The notes under the pieces: model-generated
Told to the model about the DNA's origin: nothing
The model's database searches: none
What the model saw: the letters and a program-made list of their open reading frames with translations, nothing else
Assembly (NCBI GenBank): GCA_902729315.2
Contig: LR746272.1
Span: forward strand, 9,666,327-9,730,326
Reading direction: 5' to 3'
From: Spirodela intermedia
Lineage: Eukaryota; Streptophyta; Magnoliopsida; Alismatales; Araceae
Length of the DNA stretch: 64,000 bases
Part shown: positions 48,053 to 61,254 of the stretch, one piece after another
How positions within the stretch are numbered: the stretch's first letter is position 1
Layout: every line of letters starts with the position of its first letter
Made by a program: the position numbers and the translations under genes

Positions 48053-51000
48053 AGCAGTTTTCTGGCTCAAATCATGGTTGGGATTCTATCTGTTTATCTA
48101 CCTTCAGCTATTTCTTCCATGATTTCTTCTTCTAAAAGTTTATTTTCAATTCCAGTTACTGTTTCCGACCAGTTAAGTTCATCAAGCGTGATGGGCGTTA
48201 GTATGAATCCTCAGTGTATGGATAATTCTAGAATCCCTGGCAAGAGAAAGAATCCATTGGGGGTTGCGAGTGACAGCAACTATGTTACCGACATGCCAAA
48301 CTCTGGCTCACTTCCTTTGACGTTCTCCCGAAATTATGGCATTCCAAATTCGAATGAGCTTCTGGAGGGTGGATTTAACGTCACAGATGTTAGGAACATT
48401 AATCCACCTGAGTACTCACATGGGTTCTTCGCACCGATGGAAAGTTCTCTGAGAAATGCGGGGAACCCTGGTGTCATTAATCTGCAGATGGAATCTCCTT
48501 TTGGCCACTATCACAGCTATCGCCAGGTACATCAAGGAAACTACTACACCCCGACCTCTCAGCTTGGTGGTCCTTGGGGGCAGTTTAGAGGCAATGCTGG
48601 TGATGGTGTTCGTTCTCCTTGGTGTTATCCAGCAATACCATGTTTTCCGGGTAATTCAATTCAAATCAAGGCCCATTTTGCCAAGCTTGCTTTTATTACT
48701 AGCTTTGGATGCTTATCCAAACAGTAAAACCCAAAGTAATATTTTTCAGTAAGTTATTCTTAAGATCGGTTTTATTATGTTGAAAGTCATTCTTATCTTT
48801 TTTTTCTTTGCCTTTTCGCTTGCACCAGTAAAGAAAAGGGAATAATTACTACTCTTATTTTATGGTGCCTGTTTGCACTCTCTTTTTATTAATTAGAACA
48901 TTTATGAAGCTCAGTTAGTTCATCTGTCTGTTTCCAGGAAGAAACTTGAATCCAAGTTCTCGTGATGTAAGTAGTTTGGGTGGTCAGCAGGAGTCCCCTT
49001 TCGGCACAATTGCACTGACTTCGCACTGTCCATCCTTATATAATCAGTACCAACCTCTAGTACCAGGCATGCAAGCTCCTAACAGCCATTATTTAGGCGT
49101 TCATACCCCTTATGGGTTTCCAGTAAACAACATATTGCACCCAGGTGGTATCAATTCTTCCAGTAACGGTGCAGATCCAGTGCTCAGGAATCCAAGGCCC
49201 TTCCCATCTGGTGCTAGCATAAGAAGCATAAGGCCCCATCGACGACCACCTCAGGCAGCTGCAAACTCAAGTGGGAGTCATATGAGGATTTCATCAGCAC
49301 AGGTGATTCTTTTTCGTTATTCTTCTTCAGATCTTGCAATTGAAACGTTTCTGAATTTCCCATCTTTAAAACGCGAGATGTTCATAAAAGGCCGTACATA
49401 CTTTCTAAATTCAGTGATCTTGCCCTTGACCCTTGTATAAAATTCAAGTTTTTTGTCTTCCTGAACGTGTGGAATGTATAATGATATAATCCTGACAACC
49501 AAACTATAAAAAAAATTGTAACTTCGGCCTTGTCATTATCACTTTCAAGTTGTCTACTCTTGTACGCAGTTCTGATGGACTCAGATTGGAAGTGGGGTCC
49601 TCTAATCTGGCTTGAATAGCGGAATCCTGTTTCCCTTTGAAACTTTTTAAGGAAAATGAGTTTCTGGCCAAGTAGCTGATCTCACTTGAATCAGCTGATT
49701 GCATTGCTAGACTGCGCCTCTTATGGCTTAATTGGCAGGTTGATGGAGCGCCAAGGAAAGTAGAAAGAAGAAGGGACATTGATATTATTTGCACACTAAA
49801 AATTGTCAAGATATTTTCCTTCATATTTGTAGCCACATTGGTTTTCCTTCAGTGGATTGACTGATTTAACCCTGCCCAGTGATCCATATCGGGATCAGAT
49901 TCGGAAGATAAAGGATTCACTCCGCTTTGGTTTTCCTGCAGTGAATTGGCCAACTTAACCCTGCCTAGTGATCCACATTGGGATCAGACTAGGAAGATAC
50001 AGGATTCGCTCGTGCTTTTCTTGCCTTGGATCACTGATTTTGTTGTCCAATATAATGCACGACATTATTACAGCTTTCTTCTATTTCAACATCCCCTTAA
50101 CAACATAACAGATGATCCTCTGACTCTGGATGTCACAACTTGCTGAATAGATGTCAAAACGAGATAGAAGTTGCTACATTGAACCAAAGAAAGCACCTGG
50201 GACCATGTTTTTATTAAAAATAGGTGCATTTAATTCCGTGTGAGTCTGGAGAAAAACTAGACATTCATTTCTTAGCTTTCTTAGGGTGCTAAGAGAGCTA
50301 TTTCGGCAAAACATTGGGGATGGAAGGTGTCTAGAATCCTATCAAGTTTATATGTGATTTCTGGGCATCTACAGGTGTTTTATTTTTATTTTATCTTCGT
50401 TTTCTTGTTCTTGCAGGACATTGCTGATATGGAGTTTCTGAGCTTTTATGGAACCGAGAACTTTTTTGACCGCCACAGTGACTTGAGACTGGACATAGAC
50501 AGCATGTCCTACGAGGTAACGCTTTAGCTATTGGTATTCTACCCACATAGAAGCTCCTTTGCCTTCATATGTTTCTATTCCCATCTTAATAAAAAAAAAA
50601 AAGAAAAAAAAAAAGGAAGTACATTGAAAGCTTCATCTATCAGCCATTTTGAGAAAACCTGAAGCCTTTTGATGTGCGCACAGGAGCTCCTTGCATTGGA
50701 GGAACAGATCGGAGATGTTAAGACCGGTCTCTCCAGAGAGGCTATCTTGGAGAAGTTGAAGACAAGAAGTTGCACAACCCGATCGTTGTCGAAGGCACCC
50801 TCTGACCATATGCCTGAGAATGGAACCTGCATCATATGCCAGGTACATGCCCAAGATGAAGCATTTTTATTCAATAGTTGTCATATTTTTATTCTCTTAT
50901 AAAATTCATCAGACCCACCCTGTTTAATTATCGCCTTCATCCTTCCCTTTTATGGGTGGTGTGGCGGGTCGATGCTGAAGGTGGAGTATGCAGAGAAAGA

Positions 51001-51127
51001 GAGAATAGGGACTCTGGATTGCGGCCACGAGTACCATGCGGGTTGTATAACCGAGTGGCTGCTTGTGAAGAACCTCTGCCCAGTCTGCAAAACCACGGCT
51101 GTGCCTGCAGATGGGATAGAAAGATGA
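47806..51127 (+). CDS. MBR1/MBR2-like RING-H2 E3 ubiquitin ligase
   Basis: Exons: 47806-48076, 48156-48650, 48938-49302, 50416-50514, 50684-50842, 50981-51127; 511 residues in frame. The C-terminal RING-H2 finger runs from GTCIICQ across the last intron to LDCGHEYHAGCITEWLLVKN and CPVCKTT, with the C-x2-C, C-x-H-x2-H-x2-C, C-x2-C zinc ligands. Just before it, MSYEELLALEEQIGDVKTGL is the conserved helix of this family. The long Asn/Ser/Pro-rich N-terminal region (IPGKRKNPLG, RSIRPHRRPP) matches MED25-BINDING RING-H2 proteins. In Arabidopsis these target MED25 for degradation and promote flowering; that target here is inference. A His/Gln tract occupies residues 66-84. Met at 47821 is an alternative start. 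No intron was missed by phase, but an extra exon in the 1.1-kb intron 3 cannot be excluded. Confidence 0.9.
48001..48057 (+). repeat. Coding CAT/CAG repeat (poly-His then poly-Gln) in the RING gene
   Basis: Nearly pure CAT/CAC codons give four His, Pro, then eight His, followed by six CAG-encoded Gln. It sits in the first coding exon, just before the donor site at 48076. Confidence 0.95.
49838..50012. repeat. Tandem duplication (period about 89 bp) in intron 3 of the RING gene
   Basis: Two adjacent copies begin TTGGTTTTCC at 49838 and 49927. They share TTAACCCTGCC, AGTGATCCA and GGGATCAGA in the same order, with scattered substitutions. Divergence suggests an old duplication. Confidence 0.85.
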
Positions 51128-51540
51128 AGCCTGGACTTGGTCACTATGCCCCCTCTTTATTTTCGCAGAGTATATTTTTCCTCTTCATTTGACACTGTAC
51201 ATAGATGGTACATTCAGATTCTTTCTCGATTCGTACCCCTCCGAAGCTGTTGAGGGATTGGATAATGTACATAAACAAATCGAATTTTATTGCCCTAGAC
51301 GTGTATTTATTGCTGATTCTCCCGCTTTTTTCTTGTGAATTCGATGCTAATCCCATTCTCTTGGAAATCAGTCAGCATACATGAGCATGCATGAGCATCC
51401 ATGAGTCAGGTTTTATTCGAAAAAGTGGCTGCAAATAACTCAATGAGACCGCTGGATCTTCCTTGATTCAAGAGGAATGAAGGGATAAAATCAACTGAGT
51501 GGAGTCAACCTTGCAACAGTCGATGAATTGGAATCGTGCT

Positions 51541-51885
51541 GTTGACGCAGCCGAAAATTTCTGCAGACGGGCAATGCGTGGTGGGTGAAATCTTCCATTA
51601 GGGAGATGGTTGAATCTTCCTTTCATACGTACGAATACAAGGAGAAAAAGTCAACTGACTGTGCCCAACCTCTTGCTGTAGACGCAGCCAAAAAATTCTG
51701 CATATGGGCATTGCGTGGTGAATGAAATCTTCCATTAGGGGGATGGTTGAATCTTCCTTTCATACGTACGAATACAAGGAGAAAAAGTCAACTAACTGTG
51801 CCCAACCTCTTGCGGCAATCAAACAAATTATAAATGTGTTATTGACGAAGCAAAAAGAAAAAAAATCTACATAAGGGCAATGCAG
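51541..51885. repeat. Tandem array of about 137-bp units, two full and one partial
   Basis: Units start GTTGACGCAGCC (51541) and GTAGACGCAGCC (51678) and share GAAATCTTCCATTAGGG, CATACGTACGAATACAAGGA and AAAGTCAACT. A degenerate third start is at about 51842 (TTGACGAAGC ... AAGGGCAATGC). A weaker related half-unit seems to precede the array (51445-51530). Confidence 0.85.
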
Positions 51886-51983
51886 ATCGAAACATTCTGA
51901 CCTACACGTGCACAAAAACACAGTATGTATCTTTGTTGCCAATCAAGGCAGAGCATTTCTTTAAAATTCCCTCCCCATTGATG

Positions 51984-51986
<3 letters not shown>

Positions 51987-52043
<57 letters not shown>
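51987..52043. repeat. GA microsatellite in the RABA1 3' UTR
   Basis: A pure (GA)n run of about 57 bases, read as CT in the RABA transcript, ending 15 bases from the stop codon at 52058-52060. Confidence 0.93.
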
Positions 52044-52046
<3 letters not shown>

Positions 52047-52057
52047 CATCCCCATAT

Positions 52058-55144
<3,087 letters not shown>

Positions 55145-55183
55145 TTAATGAAAGACTAGAAGTTTCTGCTGTGTGTTCTGCGC

Positions 55184-55223
<40 letters not shown>

Positions 55224-57115
55224 AGGTAGTAAGAAGCTCCGTGCTGGAGGGGGTGGAGGGTGACGCCCCAATCGTCGACGAGAACCGGGTGGCCGGAGGT
55301 TTGGAGGAGGACGGCGTGCTCCCCGAACGCTTCTCGCAGATTGACCGGGCCCGTCCCCACATCGAAGGCGACGCCATTGATGAACACCGTTGACCTGGGG
55401 GCGCATGTTCCGATCCCTGGACATGAACGTTTGACTCCGAGTCAAAGAAAATGACGTAGACTGAAGGAGGATGACCAAAGGATGCGGACGAGGTTACGTG
55501 CTCTAGGGCACCGATGAGCCTTCACTTCCATGCACACGTCCCCTCTGCCGCAAGACACTAGATTGGCAAACCCTACTATTTCTTCCATCGCCATCTCAGG
55601 CGTACACATCACAGAGGAAGAAGGCATATTGGTGACTTGGGGACATGACGGGAGTCCAATCTACGGTACAATCCCCTATGTTAAGACTCTCTCTCTCTCT
55701 TCACGGCCCATCCATGGGGCAACTAATGACATCATTCACGTCACGTCACCAAAGAAAAGCTTGAGTTAACGTCTGGGAACATCACCACGTAAATGATTAA
55801 GAGAAAAAATGAGGTGACTGGCGATGATCTGCATACCGTGTATAATGTCGGTCATGGTGTCGGCTGTCGACGAGCCAGTAGCTGCAATAATCTTGGCGGT
55901 GGCAGCAGAAGCAACTTCGGCAGTTGTTGCACAGGTAGGAGCAGCAGAAGCAGCGGCCAAAGCGTGGCTATGGTGCAAGTGCATCTTCACCATCGCCTCT
56001 TCGTCTCCCCCCTTGTTGCACCTCTCATGGTTCATCAGATCAGTGAACAGACCGTGGCAGAGCCCCAGGCCACCATCGGGGACACCGACAAGACAAGCGA
56101 AATCGGCGGTCGAGAAGCAGTACTCAGGCAGACCGTGGAGGAAGAGGGGCTCGTCATAGAAATCCCCGTTGGCCTGGAAAAACGTCTGGGGAACGGGAGG
56201 CATCGGAGAGTTAGACGTATCGGTCGTAGCGCTCGTTCCGCCAATCGTCGGCGACAGCAGCGTCTTATCGGAACCAGTGGATCGTTCTGAGGAGGACGAA
56301 GAAGATGAGCTTCCTGCGGATGCCGTGGCGGCCGGAGTAGTGTTGGTAAAGCGGGAGTGCGGCCTGCTGGCCTGCAGATGACGCTGCTTGTGCTTGCTTC
56401 GCGACTTCCGGTTCTGGAACCAGTAGAAGACGTTGGCGTCTCCCACTTGGCCGTACTCTTGCAGCTGGCTACGGATCTTCCTGATCTCTTCTCGCGGAGG
56501 ATTAACCATCCCGGAGTTGAAAATGGCTTCGAGGATTCGTATCTGCTCTGGCTTTGGATTCCACCGAGGTTTTGGCTCGGGGCTTCTCTCCTCGCAGGGG
56601 GGTACTGTTGAGAGGAGAGAACTTCGTAAATAATTACTATAAAAGGAATCAAAGATTTGGGTGGGAACCGTAAGAAATTCTGATGGCGACGTAACTATCT
56701 AGATCGACTATTCACAGAATCCTCTTATTATTTTTCTCCACTGCAAATCAACACCACGAGGGAGATTTCAGTAGTCATCCAGGAACTCCCTTAGGAATAT
56801 GCATGGTCCTGGGAAGCCAACACAGTAGTGGAGGAAATCTATGATGAGCCAAAGCAGATGACTTTGGCCTTCGGATTTTGGCAGTGGCGATACCACTGGG
56901 GAGGTCGAAACCCTAGAAAGCACAGAGAGTGGTAGAGGGCACAAAAATAAAGGGAGGGTGGTGTTCTGGGGATGATGGTTACCTGAAGGGTAGGGAGTCT
57001 TCTGGCATGCACTTGATAGGAGAGATGATGAGTTGATGTCGTGCGGCCATTGGAGGTGAGAGTTGCAGGGCTTGGACTTGAACAAGCTAGGCCAGTGTCT
57101 GTTGGAGGAAGCCAT
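55145..57115 (-). CDS. WOX9: WUSCHEL-related homeobox protein, WOX9/STIMPY-like, with extended C-terminus
   Basis: Exons 5' to 3': 57115-56983, 56604-55837, 55416-55145; 390 residues. It starts [16 protein letters not shown], the WOX8/9 signature. The homeodomain spans about residues 56-118: [53 protein letters not shown]. The C-terminal WOX9 motif in exon 3 reads [10 protein letters not shown] ... [11 protein letters not shown] ... [19 protein letters not shown] maintains cell division and growth in embryos and meristems. WOX9 proteins normally stop right after YYL(I/V). Here the frame runs on through a CT microsatellite (Ser-Leu repeats), then [13 protein letters not shown], 24 extra residues. 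Exon 2 is GC-rich with Ser, Thr and Ala tracts. The intron 2 acceptor at 55416 was chosen because it fits phase; another AG at 55395 does not. Confidence 0.92.
55186..55221. repeat. GA/CT microsatellite inside the WOX9 coding frame
   Basis: A pure dinucleotide run of about 36 bases directly follows the codons for the conserved YYLV end of WOX9, occupying the place where the stop is expected. On the coding strand it is (CT)n and reads Ser-Leu in every frame. Confidence 0.93.
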
Positions 57116-60100
57116 GATGGCGCTGATGATGAAGAGGTGAAGATCGATCCGGAGCGAGAAAGCAGGAAACTTCTGTTCTCCTTCTACACTCTGAGCTTCT
57201 CTTCTCTCACTGCCAGAAGCCCTTCCCCTTGGGGAGACACGAAGCGCTCCCCTTATAATGCCTCCCCCAACGAACCCTGCATTCAGTTTCTCGCCATTAA
57301 TACTACTTAGGAGAGGTGGAGAATAAAAACGAAAACAGTTCCCTTCGCGCCCCACGCACCCCCCCTCCCCCCCCCCCTCTTCAAGACCCACAAAGACGAA
57401 ACCCATTAAACTTCATCGCGAGAAGCTCCCCAAAAGCATAGCCCAAGAACATAAATATCCACAGGGAAATGAAAGATGTTAGACAGGAGAGGGGAACAGA
57501 AGGCAGGCGTGCTCCGTAGCCCATACAGTTTCTTGCACGTTAAAACCCAAGACGCCATCATGGCCACTGCTCAGAGTACAACATGGTTCCCTGCCTGGGC
57601 AAGCAAGAAATCAAGGTCCACCATGGAAGAAAAAGGAAGGGCTTTGGCCGGTGCAGTTCTTGGAGAAGATACGAGAGGAGAGCGAGGACCGGTAGGGCTT
57701 TTAAAGGGCGACCGAACGAACCCCTCCCATTCCCTTCCCCCTCTGTCTCTCCTCTATTCCCATGAGCGGCCTCTACTCGGATAGAGAGGGGGCTTGTGAG
57801 GGGCTGCAGGATATTAAATGAGAAGAGGGGGAAGCCATAAGTGTAGTATTATTATTCTAATGCAAGAGGCCGTTGCAGGAATTAATGGAGGGGAGGAGGT
57901 TTGAAAGTCAAGAAGGCACGGAAAGAGGCTTCGATTGGAAAATGCTGGAGGCGAGTAACTGCAGCTTCGGGTTATTTTGGGCACAGTGAGGTCGGCTTGG
58001 ATTGACTCGAGGGGCCCCCTCTTGACTCTTCACCTCGAACACCCACTGCGAGAACTTAAACCTCCCCACACCCCTGCCTGATATTCCCCACCCTCTCCTC
58101 TCCTCTCCTCCTCGCCTCGAAAAAAAAGAGGTAGCGGCGTAGCGTAGCGTGACGGAGGTTAACGAGGAAGGTGACGACGATGTGACTCGAAGCCACTGGG
58201 CGACACTGTGTTAGGGGAATAACACGCCATACGTCCTGCTCAAATCGAATATACACGTACACGCACCCATATATATATACACAGTACGCTTGGGAAAGAG
58301 CTGGAACATCTCCTAATGCAATCGCGACAGATTTCTCTCTAAAGTAGCCAAAATGGTGCCTCCCGTGATGTTTTTAGCTTCTCCGTCTGCCTCATTGATG
58401 CCCCCAAGAGAGAGAAGAAGGATCCAACAAAGCCAGGGGGTTGTTCTCACTCTTGCACCATCGATTTACCATCCCCTTCTTTGCCTCATATTCTACATCA
58501 ATAGCACGTTCTCTGCTTCGTTGTTCATCTAAGAAGACGTCGTCGGAGATCTCCGGGGCAGGGAGAGGGCGATGGTAATAGTGCACTACATCCAACATAA
58601 CATGTACTCTGGTAAACAAGAATGGGGAAGGGAGACCACGGGATTTATGGTTCAAAGGTTACATGCTCGGCGGAGAAAAGAGGACCTCACCGTACAACTG
58701 GCGACGTTGCTGGTGACTGACCAAACATGGTCAAATGCGGACTGAAACATCCTCGGAACTGCGACATGACGCTCACTTAGACTCGAAAGATGAGTGGAAT
58801 ATAGGCGGGAGGAGGCCAATTGGCATTGTCAGAGGGGATTGAGTGGGGGCCGAGTCTGCCCGTCCGAAGCCTCGTCTGTCTGAAGCAGAAAGGACGCTTC
58901 AGACGTAGGCGCACACTCTCGTATCTACTTGGGAGGACCAAAGACTAGATGTACAACGGAGGATGAATGTCTGGAAGGAGATTATTTCCAGAAAAATGTT
59001 GCCTTTAACTCGTTCCTCCGCCCAGCTTGGTGCCGTTTCGTTTCTCTCGGCGGTCGAATCTCTACCTTCTTTCTGCTCCTAGTGGTTTTCCTCCGCCCAT
59101 GAGCGTCGGTCAGTGAGAGAGAAAGATAGAAGAGAGAGAAAAAAAAGGGTGGGGGGGCGGCGAGGGTGAGAGTTAATGACTGGGGAGGCCGAGGTTGAAC
59201 AGTGTCGGTGCGATCCCGACATGCAAATGCTGGCGCCTGCGGCGGGTTAATAAAATCGGCTCTCGGCCACCGCCACCCGCGCCTACCGCTCCTCCCATAC
59301 GGATACTAACAGGTGGTGGCGCAGAGGCGTAACGTAAACTATCTCCGGGTGCAGAAGACGATAAGGTCAGCCGACTGTCCACATTCCGGATACGATTCCC
59401 CCATACGACCCCCATCCTACTTCATATTCTCGCCGAACTTATCGTTCTTATCACCGTGCCTCGTCAAGCTAGTTCCCTTTCATGAACTGAACTCTGAAGT
59501 CTCCCCATCTCTCTCCCTCTCTCTCGCTCTCTCTTGCTGTTATCTCTGGTTGCTTTGGGTAGGTCTCGAGAACTGAGGACTTGTCAAGCCCCGCTCCAAA
59601 CACCGTCCTCCATTGTCCTCCCTAGGTGCCTAGCTCTCTGCACCGGGACGCTTCCAGCCTGCCACCGCGACTGGCCCGCCTACTAAATGCCCCTGTTCTC
59701 TCCACACCTGACAGGGTCACCCTCCCACACGTGTCGTTTGCGTGTGTCGTGTCGTTCGTTCCGATTGCTTCTTCACGGTTTGCCCGTACTCGGCCAGCCC
59801 TTGTCCACTGTGCGCCTCCCCTTCTCCTCCAACCGGATTATCGGGCTTTCCCCACCGAACCCTGCCTGCGTTCTCTATCCGAGCTGAAGTTCGGTCTGCA
59901 ATGGAGTTGGGAGAGGCTTCGCCATCGATTTAATGGAGTTGGAAGGCAGAGAAGAAAGGACCTCGCCACCCGTGATCTCTGATCTCTGACATCTTTTCTT
60001 TCGTCCTCTTGAATTCGTTCTGCTCCTCCAAAAATGTGAGGGCGCACGTCTCTTGACTTCTCTTCTTTTTGTTATGTTCTGTGAGGGAGGCGGCGGACGG

Positions 60101-61254
60101 GGTCGCCGGCGGGATCACCGCGTTGCCGTTCTGCAGCCCTGGGAGAGGACGCTACCGGCGTACGGCGGAGCAAAGAAGCCGCACGATGGCGGTGGCGCCG
60201 AGCGGCGGGGGAGAGCCGGTGTAGGAGCTTGGAGGAAAGGGGTGGGGGAGGGAGAGGGGGGGGTGTGGACGCCAACGGGGACCTGTAGATCTCTTACCAC
60301 GGGTGGGTGTGCGAGAAGAAGCTGGTTCACCTCGGCTTCTGGAAAGAAGGTAAAAGGGCGGAGACTTAATCAAAACCAGGCAAACCCCCTACTTCACTAT
60401 GATTCCATATCCACATAAAATACCATTAATGCTCGAAAGTCAATATTTTGAGAATGTTTTTATTGATAGATCGCTTTGACCAGCATTTTAACCTCGTCAT
60501 TACTCGTCAAAAATGGCAATACCATGTACTCCTCTCAACTGCTAGCTTACCCATAAAAATAACTCTAGCTATACCAACTTATGAAATTCGATTAGTCAAC
60601 GTTTCAGTCAAACATGAAGACGATTAGCGATATCTTATAGGAAAAATATGTGCCTTTAGGTTGAGAGGATGTCTATTTTTTATATAATTATTTTTATTGA
60701 AATAAAAAAATATTTATTAAGAATAAATTATGAATAATGTGGGACTCAGATTATTTCTTTATGTTGGATCACACCATAAAGATGGAACATATGATTGTTT
60801 GACTTTTGAACGGAGTCGTGATGCCCGATCTAATTCATGGTTTACATGTAAAAGTCAATGGTGGATAGATTGGAACCTGCAGGTAGACCATTCTATTTCG
60901 TTGACCTCACTGTCAAGAATGGTCATTCTAGAACTCGATCAAGCTCCTCACATTTCTCTAAATGTGTTAAATGGGCTAAACCAGCCCAGAAAGGGGTAGA
61001 GCTCGGCAGCCTGCTGTGGCCCGGAGACAGCCCCCCATACGGTAATAGTACGGCACTCCGCTGGGGTATTCGGAGTTGTCGCCCATTGTGGCGCTCAGGG
61101 CGGCGACTGCGGTCTAAGGGCGATCACCTTCTTCCCGCACGTCTGCTAAACGCCTTCATCATTGTCGGAACGAATCCCGTTCATCGGAGTGGGAGAAGGA
61201 AAGCAATTGGAGAGCGTAGGGATTTCGAATCAGTCGGGCGGTCTACCAATTGAA
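57116..61254. other. Divergent intergenic region between WOX9 and gene L
   Basis: About 4.1 kb without a supported gene. It is mostly mixed to GC-rich, with C runs near 57360-57380, CT runs at 59508-59533, and a purine-rich stretch at 60200-60260. An AT-rich block at 60410-60760 separates off the proximal part before gene L. Open frames such as 57476-57784 and 59626-59982 on the plus strand have no recognisable domain. The region adjacent to 57115 is the WOX9 promoter and leader. Confidence 0.45.

Larger units (their letters stand above)
51128..52057. other. Convergent region between RING gene and RABA1 gene
   Basis: Contains the 3' UTRs of both genes, a tandem array of about 137-bp units (51541-51885) and a GA microsatellite that begins 15 bases beyond the RABA stop. 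No coding sequence is supported. Confidence 0.5.

Noticed and set aside
57476-57784. 102-codon plus-strand open frame upstream of WOX9
   Set aside because: No recognisable domain, and it lies in the WOX9 promoter region with purine-rich composition.
59626-59982. 118-codon plus-strand open frame upstream of gene L
   Set aside because: Low-complexity Ser/Pro/Leu/Arg composition, no homology recognised, no splice partner.
60730-60999. Plus-strand open frame encoding RSNSWFTCKSQWWIDWNLQV
   Set aside because: Considered a decayed transposon protein, but no motif supports it.
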